From Gemmatimonadota bacterium (GTDB lineage: Bacteria; Latescibacterota; UBA2968; GCA-2709665), in the NCBI GenBank assembly GCA_028877215.1, contig JAPPFJ010000035.1, positions 248,001 through 312,000 of the forward strand: DNA of 64,000 nucleotides, in the 5' to 3' direction. The notes under the pieces are model-generated. The model was not told the origin of the DNA. It was given only the letters and a program-made list of their open reading frames with translations, and did no database searches. The number at the start of each line of letters is the position of its first letter. The stretch's first letter is position 1. Below are positions 8,121 through 16,893 of this stretch, piece by piece. The position numbers and the translations under genes were made by a program.

Positions 8121-9953
8121 TCATGGCTGTGCTCCCCGTTGCAGGAGTTCGCGCCAGATATCGAAGGTTTTGGGGAGATACACAGCGGGCTCTTCGAGCG
8201 GCAGTTCGAACTGATATATCTTCTTTTCAGATGCGGCCTTCTTCCACCTTAGAAGATGTCTCTCCACGTCCTTGTCGCAGTAATACTTCGTGCGCTCGTC
8301 AACTGGATCACCTTCCTGCTTGGGCCATTTGGGATGAGCCATGTAGAGTCGGATCGGGACAACGATGAGATAGGGGGTTCCCTCTTGCCGGCACCGTTCG
8401 ATTCCTTCGGCATCAATACCCAGATGAGAGCCTGACACCGCTTCGGGCGGCGGTAGAGGGGCATCGTCGACCTCTGGCTTCCACACGGCCTCCAGGGCCT
8501 GGTCGATTCCTTTCTGCTCCTTTACTGACCAGCACAAGGAATCGGACTTCACGGAGGGGATCTCTGTCTCTGCCCGAGGCGGGTCGCGCCGAATTGCCTT
8601 GAAATCCCTACTCTCTTCCCAGTCCTGCGGTCGCCCTTCGGAGATCATAGTTTTGAGACTTGCCCGGACCACATTCTCGATGTCGGCGAGTTGCTTGGTG
8701 GTCCGCTCGTTGTCCTCCACTGTCAGGTATTCTGGGTACAGCGTGCGGCCGTGTACGACTTCTGAGCGATGTTTATAGAATGCCTTGAGATCCGCTCTTG
8801 TTTGGTCCCTCTCGGCACGTGAGTCCGCAAAAAACCATGAGCCCCTTCTTGCGATGATGTCATGTTGATTCTTGTATTCTCCTGTCTCCATAAACAGAGC
8901 TTCCAGCGCGATACACACGTCGATCACCTTGTCTTCAAGCCCAAGCCGTTCAGTGCTGTCTCGCATGCGCCGTAGCGCCAGACTCAATACGTGCTGTGTT
9001 TGCTCCGGCAATACTGCGTACCCATCTATCAACTCTGCAAGTTCTGCGGTGTTGATAGGACGATCAATCAACCGTCGTTGGTGAGGGGTCGGCGACAATA
9101 TCAGAAATTGAACCTGTGAAGTGCCTTTGCCACCGCCTGGCTGTGTGTGGAAGAACGGTAGGGTTGCAACGACCGATTCAGGCGTGAAATGAGCATTGCC
9201 AAAAATGTGTAGCCCTTTACCCCATACCAAACCGAGAATATCCACTAATCGAAGTATTGGGCTACCATGATAGAATCGAGCCATAGTTGGCACGTGTTGC
9301 AATAAGGTACTTACATGTCGCTCAAAATCGTTTGCATCAATCCCTCTACGCTCGAAGCTCCGGACTTGGAGTGCACATACGTCACCAACAGGGTCTGTTG
9401 GCCATCCAGGGCTAAAATCTGTGCGCCGTTGCGAGGGATCTGCATCTATCTTCTGCAAGGCTTTTTGATATGGGAGGAGTGTGCAGTACTCGTCCAGCGG
9501 TTCTGCGCTCGACAATGACGCTCCCTTCAGCAAATAGAAGCTACGGACCTCGATCATGCCATGGGCGGCGAATTCTATGGCGTATTTCGCTACTGCCTCG
9601 ACGCCATGCCAGGCCGCCGCCAGGAGCAGTTTGCAAGTGGCCGTCGGAGTATCGAGCTGGACGTCACCATTGTGCCCCCACTCCTCCCCGTCAGAAACGG
9701 TGCCTGCTGGCGGCTGCGTTTCGCGTTCCGTATTCCAGTGAACTTGGACCCAGTTCTGTACGTCCTGGAAAGCCGGTACGGCGGCCAGCCACACATTCTT
9801 TCCCTCGAGCATGTTCTTGACCGCTTCTTTAAGCTGCCAACTGCTCAGCGGAATGCCGGTGATTGGGACACTGCCTCCCGGGGGAGTCCCAAACTGTGCC
9901 AAGGCGTGTCTTAGTCGATTTTCGATGCTGTCGAGACCTGGTGCGTGCTTCAT
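8121..9953 (-). CDS. HEPN-domain protein (ApeA-like), putative defence RNase
   Basis: A 610-residue protein. The recognisable part is around residues 345-410: VCIALEALFMETGE, then RRGSWFFADS, then FYKHRSEVVHG. The RSEVVH motif (Arg396 to His401) fits the Rx4-6H active-site signature of HEPN RNases, and the block resembles the Apea-like HEPN family. The N-terminal 340 residues are not recognised. An AAGGTG ribosome site precedes the ATG. It is the last gene of a minus-strand run (12320 to 8121) with very short gaps and one ATGA overlap, shared with a pentapeptide-FRG protein. HEPN proteins in such contexts commonly cut RNA during anti-phage or toxin responses; that role here is inferred from family and context. 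Confidence 0.65.
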   Translation of the reverse strand: MKHAPGLDSIENRLRHALAQFGTPPGGSVPITGIPLSSWQLKEAVKNMLEGKNVWLAAVPAFQDVQNWVQVHWNTERETQPPAGTVSDGEEWGHNGDVQLDTPTATCKLLLAAAWHGVEAVAKYAIEFAAHGMIEVRSFYLLKGASLSSAEPLDEYCTLLPYQKALQKIDADPSQRRTDFSPGWPTDPVGDVCALQVRSFERRGIDANDFERHVSTLLQHVPTMARFYHGSPILRLVDILGLVWGKGLHIFGNAHFTPESVVATLPFFHTQPGGGKGTSQVQFLILSPTPHQRRLIDRPINTAELAELIDGYAVLPEQTQHVLSLALRRMRDSTERLGLEDKVIDVCIALEALFMETGEYKNQHDIIARRGSWFFADSRAERDQTRADLKAFYKHRSEVVHGRTLYPEYLTVEDNERTTKQLADIENVVRASLKTMISEGRPQDWEESRDFKAIRRDPPRAETEIPSVKSDSLCWSVKEQKGIDQALEAVWKPEVDDAPLPPPEAVSGSHLGIDAEGIERCRQEGTPYLIVVPIRLYMAHPKWPKQEGDPVDERTKYYCDKDVERHLLRWKKAASEKKIYQFELPLEEPAVYLPKTFDIWRELLQRGAQP

Positions 9954-9960
9954 GTAGGTG

Positions 9961-10218
9961 TCACCTTCTCCACGGGATGTGCCGAGGTAGTGTGCTCCGT
10001 CGATATGGTGGTATACATCGTTTACACCACAGGCGCTCTGAAACGATGCGCTTACCGACCTGCTGCTCGACCACGGTCCGGTCCTGCGTTACACCGAACA
10101 GCACCTGCCCGCCACGTTGGTTCAGCAAGGCCTGCCTGGCCGGCAGAAAGGCGCACACCGTTCTGCCTGTATCGTGCCACGACCGGTCGGCTAGGCGTGA
10201 ATAGGTTGCGGGGATCAT
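9961..10218 (-). pseudogene. AlbA_2-like domain fragment, translationally coupled
   Basis: An 85-codon frame whose middle reads RGGQVLFGVTQDRTVVEQQV. This matches from memory the core of Schlafen AlbA_2 domains (RGGxVLFGVTxDGxVVGQxV) in proteins often encoded with type I restriction systems. The homology stops after about KRIVSE, and the tail is unrelated. Its ATG overlaps the stop of the FRG gene as ATGA, and it ends 7 bp before the HEPN-like gene, so it would be translated as part of the operon. It may be a relic or a minimal AlbA_2 protein. A second fragment of the same core is at 12383-12525. Confidence 0.5.
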
Positions 10219-11753
10219 TTGGGTACTCCCTTGGCAAATCTAATATCTACGGAACCATCATTCGACGCCCAAGGCTTTACCGAAATCAACATCCGATCCG
10301 TTATGGCTTCAGCAGAAGCATCAAGCCCGGGAAAGAGATTCTCCTTAGTCACGCTCAATAAACGCAACTCTTCCCGCATGGTCTGTTTATGATTGGCTGA
10401 TACCGTCAACTCGTAGTGTTTGTATACAGGAATGTCGGCATTCCACTTCAGGATCTCGTCCCTCTCGAACCGCGTGTGAAACACAGACGCAAGAAAGGCA
10501 CCCGCCTGCGCCCGGATACGTTCTGAGACCTGCTGCGGTTCAACAACGAACACGCGATAGAAGTCTCGCGGATCAATCCGTTCGTCAAAGTAGGGCTTTT
10601 CTATTCGTATATGCTGGTACAGACGCCGCATAGCCTCATGGTTACGTAAGCTGGGCTCCGGGACGAGTTCGTATTGGTCGTCTCGCGATAGCTTAGCTAC
10701 ATTGGCTATGATGCTTACAGTATCACTGTTGAAGGGCTTGACCAGCGACTGCGGTACTGCAAAGACATGTAGACGCCCATCCCTCGTCTCCCGCGGGTCG
10801 TCTACTTCGCAGGCGTGATACAGGGCGACCAACGGGTTGCCTGTGACATCCAGAAAGCGAGTCGGCAGTCCGTGATGTTGCGCCAGTACCCACTGGGCTA
10901 CTGCCGACGAAGCTCCGACAAAATCACCTGGACGTCGTGAGGTGAGTTCGACCAGCATCTTGCCTTCGGATGTGAAAAGGCTGTCGTTCCGCATTACAGC
11001 AGGACGTAGCTCCCATCCGCACCGAGATTCCCCGCGAAAATACAGCTGAATCTCATCTTCTCGCTTGTGGGATTCTTTGATCTCCTTTGCAACTCTCAGC
11101 AGATTCTCGACAGTATTGACAGGGATTGACCTGATAGTCTGTTGCTCCGGCGATTGGTCTTCCTGAAAGAGCTTCGCTTTCCAAAGTTCGGGGGGAAGAT
11201 GACGAACATCGGCAAGATCGGTGCGAATGAAATCCGCCCTGGTGGTCCAAGTCGAGTTAAGGTAAGCTCCGGTCAGAATAGCTCCAGTTAGGTTTGCGTC
11301 AGTTAAGCTAGCGCCTTGAAGGGAAGCATTGTTGAGACTAGCCCTCGTTAGGTCAGCGCCGATCAGGTTAGCCTGATTAAGGATTGTATCATTAAGCCTA
11401 GCTCCTTGCATATTCGCGCGGCAGAGAAAGGCTTCGTTGAGATTGGCGTGCTCTAGGTTGGCGTTACTGAGGTTGGCATCGGTAAGGTCCGCACGATTGA
11501 ATCGTGTGTGGAGGAGATTCGCGCCGGAAAGGTTGATTCCATGGAAACAGGCACCAATCCATCCGGCGGGCGGCTTGGGTAGGTGCCTAAGCTTCGCCAT
11601 AGGAACGAAGGGTGAAGTCACCGATGCCGCTATCGGGTCCGCAGGCGCAAAGCTAAAACCAGACAGATCGGGCGTAAACTGGTCGATCTCGCGCCGCCTG
11701 TTCCAAGCGTCAACACCTTCTTTCAACAATTCAATATGTTGTCGGTCGGCCAT
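10215..11753 (-). CDS. Pentapeptide-repeat protein fused to FRG domain
   Basis: A 512-residue protein in two parts. Residues about 72-185 are pentapeptide repeats (LSGANL, LTDANLSNANLEHANL, LTDANLTGAIL), which fold as a right-handed beta-helix. Residues about 225-350 are an FRG domain: YFRGES at 238-243 and QHHGLPTRFLDVTGNPL at about 292-308. FRG domains occur in defence islands and in Pro-like regulators. Their biochemical activity is not settled, and a nucleotide- or ADP-ribose-linked role has been suggested. The N-terminus (LLKEGVDAWNRRR) is typical of pentapeptide proteins. A GGAAA ribosome site supports the start. It is coupled by ATGA to the next frame and lies two genes upstream of the HEPN-like gene. 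Confidence 0.75.
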   Translation of the reverse strand: MADRQHIELLKEGVDAWNRRREIDQFTPDLSGFSFAPADPIAASVTSPFVPMAKLRHLPKPPAGWIGACFHGINLSGANLLHTRFNRADLTDANLSNANLEHANLNEAFLCRANMQGARLNDTILNQANLIGADLTRASLNNASLQGASLTDANLTGAILTGAYLNSTWTTRADFIRTDLADVRHLPPELWKAKLFQEDQSPEQQTIRSIPVNTVENLLRVAKEIKESHKREDEIQLYFRGESRCGWELRPAVMRNDSLFTSEGKMLVELTSRRPGDFVGASSAVAQWVLAQHHGLPTRFLDVTGNPLVALYHACEVDDPRETRDGRLHVFAVPQSLVKPFNSDTVSIIANVAKLSRDDQYELVPEPSLRNHEAMRRLYQHIRIEKPYFDERIDPRDFYRVFVVEPQQVSERIRAQAGAFLASVFHTRFERDEILKWNADIPVYKHYELTVSANHKQTMREELRLLSVTKENLFPGLDASAEAITDRMLISVKPWASNDGSVDIRFAKGVPK

Positions 11754-11776
11754 TTAAACGGGTTTCCGCTTGGCGC

Positions 11777-11998
11777 CTAACTTTTGTCAGCATCCATTTG
11801 GATTCTACCAGATCTGCCCATCGTATTGTCAACGTCAACGCCTTGTCCAATCTCAGACGGATCAAGCTCCCCCACCTGTATATCGCCCGTCGTCAACTTG
11901 TGTAGCAGCGCCTTGAACAGGTCGTACAGCACGTTGCGCTTCCTTCGATGCAGATCAATATCGCGGCGGGTGTCAACGAAAAGTTTTGTCGTCGTCAT
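11777..11998 (-). pseudogene. HsdS C-terminal tail fragment
   Basis: A 73-codon frame containing RRKRNVLYDLFKALLHKL followed by TTGDIQV. This closely resembles the conserved C-terminal end of type I restriction specificity subunits (HsdS: ...LFKTLLHxLMTGxIRV). Only the last ~45 residues of HsdS are represented, so the recognition domains are gone. It lies 23 bp upstream of the FRG gene and 22 bp downstream of the 99-residue gene, in the same direction. A second, separate HsdS-like tail is at 12383. Identification is by recognition of the tail motif only. Confidence 0.5.
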
Positions 11999-12020
11999 TG
12001 GTCGACAACAGCTTATTCCG

Positions 12021-12320
12021 TCACAGTTTCTTTACTAAACTGGAGTACAAGGGAATTTCATGCCAATCGCTTGGCGGGATCAGCCCAACGATAACATGGC
12101 TTACAGATTCACTCGCATCATCCTGTTTCGACATATTCGGCCCTAACAAGAGTCCCGGGACTTCAACCACCAACACAAGGTCATCAACCTCAATTCGCGT
12201 GTTCGCATAAATGTCATTGCCGATTCGGTCCAGCAGTTGGACTGCCCTGTACTCGCTCCCTTCGTGCGACACCGTGAACAACACGTTGTTATGTGCTTCA
12301 TTTACGGTCATCACATGCAT
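12021..12320 (-). CDS. Small protein of unknown function at the head of the FRG/HEPN run
   Basis: A 99-residue protein. It shows alternating beta-strand and helix character (NNVLFTVSHEGSEYRAVQLLDRI, then DLVLVVEVPGLLL) and ends SLVKKL. A perfect GGAGG ribosome site eight bases before the ATG supports the start at 12320 over longer alternatives that run into the HsdS/AlbA junction. It is the first gene of the tight minus-strand run leading to the FRG and HEPN-like genes, so a role in the same system is possible. No family recognised. Confidence 0.5.
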   Translation of the reverse strand: MHVMTVNEAHNNVLFTVSHEGSEYRAVQLLDRIGNDIYANTRIEVDDLVLVVEVPGLLLGPNMSKQDDASESVSHVIVGLIPPSDWHEIPLYSSLVKKL

Positions 12321-12382
12321 TTCGCGTGCCTCCGTGCCCCATGAACACTTGAGACATTGGGGCTCATCAGGATTATGGTAAT

Positions 12383-12525
12383 CTATGGCCCGTCCACCGA
12401 TATCTCCCCCGTCATCAGCTTCTGCATCAGCGTCTTGCACAAATCCTTCGGCAACCGTTGGCTCGCCTACCTCCTCTCCAACCACGGCCTGTGTCACGCC
12501 GAACAGCACCTGTGCGCCGCGGCTA
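12383..12525 (-). pseudogene. AlbA_2 core joined out of frame to an HsdS tail
   Basis: Reading the minus strand, SRGAQVLFGVTQAVVGEEVG is an AlbA_2-type core. It is followed, in a different frame, by RLPKDLCKTLMQKLMTGEIS and a stop at 12383, an HsdS-type C-terminus. The two are joined at about 12440 with no room for the rest of either protein, so the locus was deleted between an AlbA_2 gene and an hsdS gene. It repeats the pairing seen at 9961 and 11777. Confidence 0.5.
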
Positions 12526-12540
12526 TGAGGTGGTTATGCG

Positions 12541-12819
12541 TCATTGACGTGTCTCTTCATCGTTACTCGCTGTGGCGTCCAGTACATTTCCCATGATCAA
12601 CGCATTCCAATCCGGCACCTTGCCTCCTTCCAAGCGCTTCAGATTTCCTGATCGGTTTAGGGCTTGTGCATCTGCTGAGCAATTGGCGGTTATCGTCATT
12701 GCAATCGACCTCGCCTTTTTGCACAGCTGTGAAAGCGGTTCTGCAGGAATCTCTGAGGGTCTTGCAGTACAATCGCCGATCCTCGAAATTGGTGCCCAAG
12801 TGCCACGCGCGATGTGTTG
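12541..12819 (-). CDS. Possible small gene or gene remnant
   Basis: An open minus-strand frame of 92 codons with protein-like composition (IPAEPLSQLCKKARSIAM, then LKRLEGGKVPDWNALIMGNV). The only ATG in frame is at 12699, giving 52 residues. Its stop overlaps the following bases as ATGA. The opposite strand is open over the same bases, so the coding strand is uncertain. No family recognised; possibly another relic of the decayed island. Confidence 0.25.
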   Translation of the reverse strand, partial: QHIARGTWAPISRIGDCTARPSEIPAEPLSQLCKKARSIAMTITANCSADAQALNRSGNLKRLEGGKVPDWNALIMGNVLDATASNDEETRQ

Positions 12820-12933
12820 CTAGCCTAAAGTTCAGTTCCTGGATATAAAATCAAACCCAGGAAGATATTTTCACCCTGGGCTCATTCTCATTTTTTCGAA
12901 ATATCTCAACAAACTCGAGCTTTTTTAATCCAT

Positions 12934-13548
12934 CTATTCACCATTACCACCATTACCACCAGAATCACCACCACCACCAGAACCAGAATCGGAACTGGAG
13001 TCAGAATCGGATTCAGTTTCGGATTCAGAGTCGAATTCAAGGTTGGGCTCACGGTTATAATTGCGGACCCTACTACTCTTTTCAGAAGTACGTGCTTTCT
13101 TTCGAACTCGAACTGATGAGACAGAAATATCATCTTTACTTATTTCTGAGCCCACTACTAAGCAACTCGCCATAATATCATGTAATGCCTGTTTCCTTTG
13201 AGTAATTGCAGCCATAAGAAATCCAATACCAAAAGTAAGAGTAGAAAGCGATTTCCCAAAGTGACGACCCGAAGCACGTCCAAAACTAATGCGATCACCC
13301 TCTATGTCTGTAACTTTTAAACGAAGGATTATCTTACCAGGAGTACCCTGACGTTTAGCCGATTCAAATATGGCATAGTAAAGCCAATAAGAAGGAATTA
13401 ACATCACATACCAGACAGTGAAAAATGCACCATCGCTAAAATGAAACACAGAACTTAGTAAAATAACATATAATGAAATCACAATCTTAATAATCACTCC
13501 ATCAATTATCGATGCAGCAAGTCGTTTCCAAAATCCTGCATATATCAT
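12934..13548 (-). CDS. RDD-family membrane protein with Ser/Asp-rich tail
   Basis: A 204-residue protein. Residues 1-130 are an RDD domain: AGFWKRLAASIIDGVII at the N-terminus with the first membrane segment, a second hydrophobic region (FFTVWYVMLIPSYWLYYAIF), GKIILRLKVTD, a third segment and LHDIMA. The C-terminal 70 residues are a basic stretch followed by a low-complexity Ser/Asp/Glu/Gly tail. RDD proteins are multi-pass and some act in ion exchange or transport, but the role here is unknown. The gene and its flanks are clearly richer in A+T than the neighbours and use AT-ending codons, which suggests horizontal arrival next to the defence island. Confidence 0.75.
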   Translation of the reverse strand: MIYAGFWKRLAASIIDGVIIKIVISLYVILLSSVFHFSDGAFFTVWYVMLIPSYWLYYAIFESAKRQGTPGKIILRLKVTDIEGDRISFGRASGRHFGKSLSTLTFGIGFLMAAITQRKQALHDIMASCLVVGSEISKDDISVSSVRVRKKARTSEKSSRVRNYNREPNLEFDSESETESDSDSSSDSGSGGGGDSGGNGGNGE

Positions 13549-13604
13549 CTTAAGCTTTTCCTTTAATTGATGATGGAGCCGATGTGTCAAAATCGAACCC
13601 ACTG

Positions 13605-13858
13605 CTCAAGAACTAATTCCCTGGCGCGGCGTCGCCTATGAAAAAGCGGACAACGCGTTTGTCTGGATTTCCGACGTGGACCGCGCGCAACGGTTTGCCG
13701 ACCGTGTTGTGGACTGGATAAAAATGTACGACAAACACGGGTGCGTATTGCGCATAGAAACTGTGATCAACCATCGGCGACAGTTCAAGGTCCGCCGCCA
13801 GGGCCGCGGCCACGGGCACGAGGTGGGGGATTCTTGTACATATAGCCAACCTATATAG
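13605..13858 (+). pseudogene. Internally deleted fragment of an unnamed protein family
   Basis: A plus-strand frame reading NAFVWISDVDRAQRFADR and then directly KMYDKHGCVLRIETVINHRR. I recall the second block (KMYDKxGxVLRxETxIN) from a large uncharacterised family, where it lies much further downstream of the first block. The piece therefore appears to have lost its middle. No start codon or ribosome site is evident. Identification is from memory and tentative. Confidence 0.35.
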
Positions 13859-14566
13859 GGGCTCTAGAGCGGCTTCAAGTGGCCTCGTGTCGAGTCTACG
13901 TTGAGACAGAACTTATCATACCTGACATAATACCTGACATCAAGGCCTGGTGGAGCAATGTATCTTTGTGCATCGCGTTCAGCCGCCAGGATTTCAACCC
14001 TTCCATTCTGTATCTGTGCACTACCCCCCCAACGAAACGAGGGTTCGTTGCAGATTGCATGAAACCTTTGAGTTTTGGAGAATACCGGATTCCGGCCTTG
14101 TTCAGTGGGCAGATCCACCCGGAAAATGTCTACCCATTCGTCTCCTGTGCCACAGAAAAAAGTCCACTGCGAAGAATGCGAAATGGCACGAAAAAAGGCA
14201 TTAAGTCAACAGCATAACTACGAATGGCGCGAATTTACACGAATAAATGCCTCAAGGCGACCACCAGAAAACGGGGACGGAGACTGTCATCCTGAGGAGG
14301 CCTGCGCGCGACGGCGGCGAAACACCTCCGCTACACGTACTTCCCACTGTCATATCCGGAAGAGGCGCAGGCCGACGAAGGATCTACTGCAGCATCAGAT
14401 CAACGGCGAGCGTCTCGCTATCAGCCTGAACAAAAATGCAGCACAAGCGTTCCTGCTTCGACGCCGCCTGGAAGGGCACGTGTTGCGACAGCACGTCGCG
14501 AACAATACGGCCACTGGCCCACGCCATACGGCCCTGCGTTCTTCTTCCCTGCGCCATAGAGTCTTC
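13859..14566. other. Intergenic stretch with repeat copies
   Basis: No supported gene. A minus-strand frame at 13864-14118 is open but has no ribosome site or motif. The interval holds two partial copies of the GTCATCC-type repeat (14285 and 14349). Confidence 0.4.
14349..14396. repeat. Dispersed repeat element, copy 2
   Basis: Has the same block order as 5370-5420: TGTCAT, GAGGC, GGCCGACGA, GGATCTACTGCAGCATC. A shorter relative starting TGTCATCCTGAGGAGGCC is at 14285. Confidence 0.45.
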
Positions 14567-15535
14567 CTACGGACGATCCGAGACCGGGTAAAGGGTCAGT
14601 CTTCCCTTTTTCCCCGCGCCTTCATCGGCAACGATCAGCGTGCCGTCCGCGGCGAAGGTAATGCCTTCGACCTGACGATGCCACTTTGCAGGGAGCTTTC
14701 TGACAGCAAGGACCCGTCCGTCCGGCGAAATTTCCGCTATAGATTTCTGGCGAGCCGCGACAATATAGTAATTCCCCGACTCCGGATGCCGCTCGATTCC
14801 CGAGGGATGGAACCTTTTTCCTTTGATATGTCGAGAGAAATCATTGACCGGAATCACGGTCCGTCCGGCTCTATCGAGCCGTCTGTCGTCAATCGACCAT
14901 CGACATAGCGCCAGCCGACCTTCCATGTCCGGACTGCGGGCCTCCTTGCAGATCAGTATGAGTTCCCGCCGGGTACGGTCATACGCCAGACCCTCGATTT
15001 CGCAATCTCTGCCCACCCCCGTCGTATAGACATTGAAGAGTACGGACCCGCCGGCATTTCCCTCGCGGCATTCGTACAGCCGCCCGTTACTTGTGACGAG
15101 GAAGATCCCGTCGTCAGTTACGGCAATGCCCTCGAAATCACCGGCAGTCGGGTAATTCGTGTCTGAAAGCTGAAATGCCTTTACGATTGATCCGTTCCGA
15201 TAGTCAATCTCGTAGATGATCGCTCGTTCGTCGTTGTGCGCGAGGAGACGATTGTCTCCGGTCATCGCCAGACCGGAGATCTCCTCGAGTTCTCCGGGAA
15301 GCTTCCAGTGCGTCGCGGTCTCCGGGTCCAGAGTATAGCTCTCGAGAGACATCCTGCTTTTTGATGCAGCCGGCGTGTCCGTCAGTGGGCTGACGCCTGA
15401 AATGCCCGGCGCTGTGTCCGCCGGTCCTTCGATAGATTGCGCGGATGCATCCTCTCCTGATCCCATCGACAGCATGAAGAGAAGAATACCTGGACCAAGA
15501 CTGTTTAGCCGAGATTTGGTACTGTGGATTCTCAT
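14567..15535 (-). CDS. Secreted beta-propeller protein, SdiA-regulated/esterase-like type
   Basis: A 322-residue protein with an N-terminal signal region (GPGILLFMLSMGSGEDASA). The body shows repeated propeller blades: LEEISGLAMTGDNRLLAHND, GDFEGIAVTDDGIFLVTSNG, CEIEGLAYDRTRRELILICK, QVEGITFAADGTLIVADEG. This is the pattern of the SdiA-regulated and phytase-like six-bladed propellers. It is likely periplasmic or outer-membrane associated. Substrate unknown. It is followed by the DUF4956 gene's end at a distance of about 140 bp, and a shared operon is uncertain. Confidence 0.7.
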   Translation of the reverse strand: MRIHSTKSRLNSLGPGILLFMLSMGSGEDASAQSIEGPADTAPGISGVSPLTDTPAASKSRMSLESYTLDPETATHWKLPGELEEISGLAMTGDNRLLAHNDERAIIYEIDYRNGSIVKAFQLSDTNYPTAGDFEGIAVTDDGIFLVTSNGRLYECREGNAGGSVLFNVYTTGVGRDCEIEGLAYDRTRRELILICKEARSPDMEGRLALCRWSIDDRRLDRAGRTVIPVNDFSRHIKGKRFHPSGIERHPESGNYYIVAARQKSIAEISPDGRVLAVRKLPAKWHRQVEGITFAADGTLIVADEGAGKKGRLTLYPVSDRP

Positions 15536-15671
15536 TTCCGATTGCACCGTTTCGCGGTAAGGGATCATGCGCCTTCGGCGGCGATGGCTCGCGGCGAACT
15601 GCCGGATCGCGTTACGGGTTCAAGCACCTGCGGCGCGGGGTCATCTGATTCTTGCGAATCAAAATCAATGG

Positions 15672-16610
15672 TCAGACGCTCTGTTCTGTCTCAACTTCGA
15701 TTAATTCTACGTTCCTTATCTGCTTTTTTCCTCTTTTCTCTATATCACGCATCAGAGAGGGCACGTCGACGGACTGACTCGAATGAACGTCAAACATCAC
15801 GACGACCGTTCCATCCTCATTTTCGATTACTTCTGCTATGTTCCACCTTAAGGCGCCGAAATCAAGTGTACGGCCCGCGGCCTTTTGCGCGGCATTGACG
15901 TTCGTGGCGTGGACGGCAATGCGGGAATTGAGGGTATTCCCGCTGTCAGGTTCCTGTGTTTCGGAGACCTCCACGGATTTTCTGGGTGAGACGATTCTCC
16001 AGCCGGAAAGTACCGGAGGTTGTGCGCCATAGTTGGTTTTCCACATGCCCAGCGTAATGGTGACAAAAGCCAGCGATGCGATGTAGGCCACCGTCGTCAG
16101 CTGGGTCCCGGCGGCCAGCCCGATTCCTATGACGATAAACATGTAAACGGCATCCATCGTCTCCTTGAGCGAGATCCGGAAACTGACGGCGGCCACGATC
16201 CCCGCCAGGCTGAACGCGAGGGCGAGACTGCCTTTGACCAGGAAGACGACCAGCGAAATCGCGACCGGCATCACCAGCAGCGTGTGCGCGAAGGATTGGC
16301 TGTATTTCTTGAGTGGCCGCGTCCACGCATAAACCCACGTGATAGGGAGGGTAACCCCGAAGGCAAGCACCAGAGCGACCACAACAGGAATCGTATGTGC
16401 GGGATCGAGGAGGCGGTTGATCCCTTCCTCAATGTTGCCGAGTGGCACCGCAACGTCGGAGCCGGAGCCAAGCGATTTCCCGACGAATATACGTTCACGC
16501 TCCTTCGCGACGTAATGGAGGATGTCGGGAAAAATGTGAAAGATCGTATTGAGAATTATAAACCAGGTGAAATAGTAAATCACCAGACGTACGATGATGT
16601 TGTTAGACAC
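15672..16610 (-). CDS. DUF4956 multi-pass membrane protein
   Basis: A 312-residue protein with a first hydrophobic segment near the N-terminus (VIYYFTWFIILNTIF), a loop, then a cluster of membrane helices: TIPVVVALVLAFGVTLPITW, FAHTLLVMPVAISLVVFLV and LALAFSLAGIVAAVSFRIS. The last of these runs into KETMDAVYMFIVIGIGLAAG. The sequence GIVAAVSFRISLKETMDA is characteristic of DUF4956 proteins, which are often linked to polysaccharide or polyphosphate genes. A soluble C-terminal domain of about 100 residues follows. The start is GTG at 16610, preceded by AAGGAG. Confidence 0.75.
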   Translation of the reverse strand: MSNNIIVRLVIYYFTWFIILNTIFHIFPDILHYVAKERERIFVGKSLGSGSDVAVPLGNIEEGINRLLDPAHTIPVVVALVLAFGVTLPITWVYAWTRPLKKYSQSFAHTLLVMPVAISLVVFLVKGSLALAFSLAGIVAAVSFRISLKETMDAVYMFIVIGIGLAAGTQLTTVAYIASLAFVTITLGMWKTNYGAQPPVLSGWRIVSPRKSVEVSETQEPDSGNTLNSRIAVHATNVNAAQKAAGRTLDFGALRWNIAEVIENEDGTVVVMFDVHSSQSVDVPSLMRDIEKRGKKQIRNVELIEVETEQSV

Positions 16611-16893
16611 AGCGTACTCCTTCGCTGGCCAGTCGGATATGCGACACAGAGATTAACCTTGATTCATCAAAAAACAAGAAGCGCTGCCGTCGCTCTGAGT
16701 TCCGCTTCGCGTTCATTGGTAACGTGGGCCGGGGGAAACAACTTAACCTCTTCACGATCCGTCGCCCAGATTGGTGAGCTTGACAATTATCCCCTCCCCT
16801 TGTAAGTGTGAGCGTTACCCTTTCAGACCATATACTTGATATCTTCAAACTGGTACAACACGGATTCAACCTGCACAAATCCGATTGATGTAT

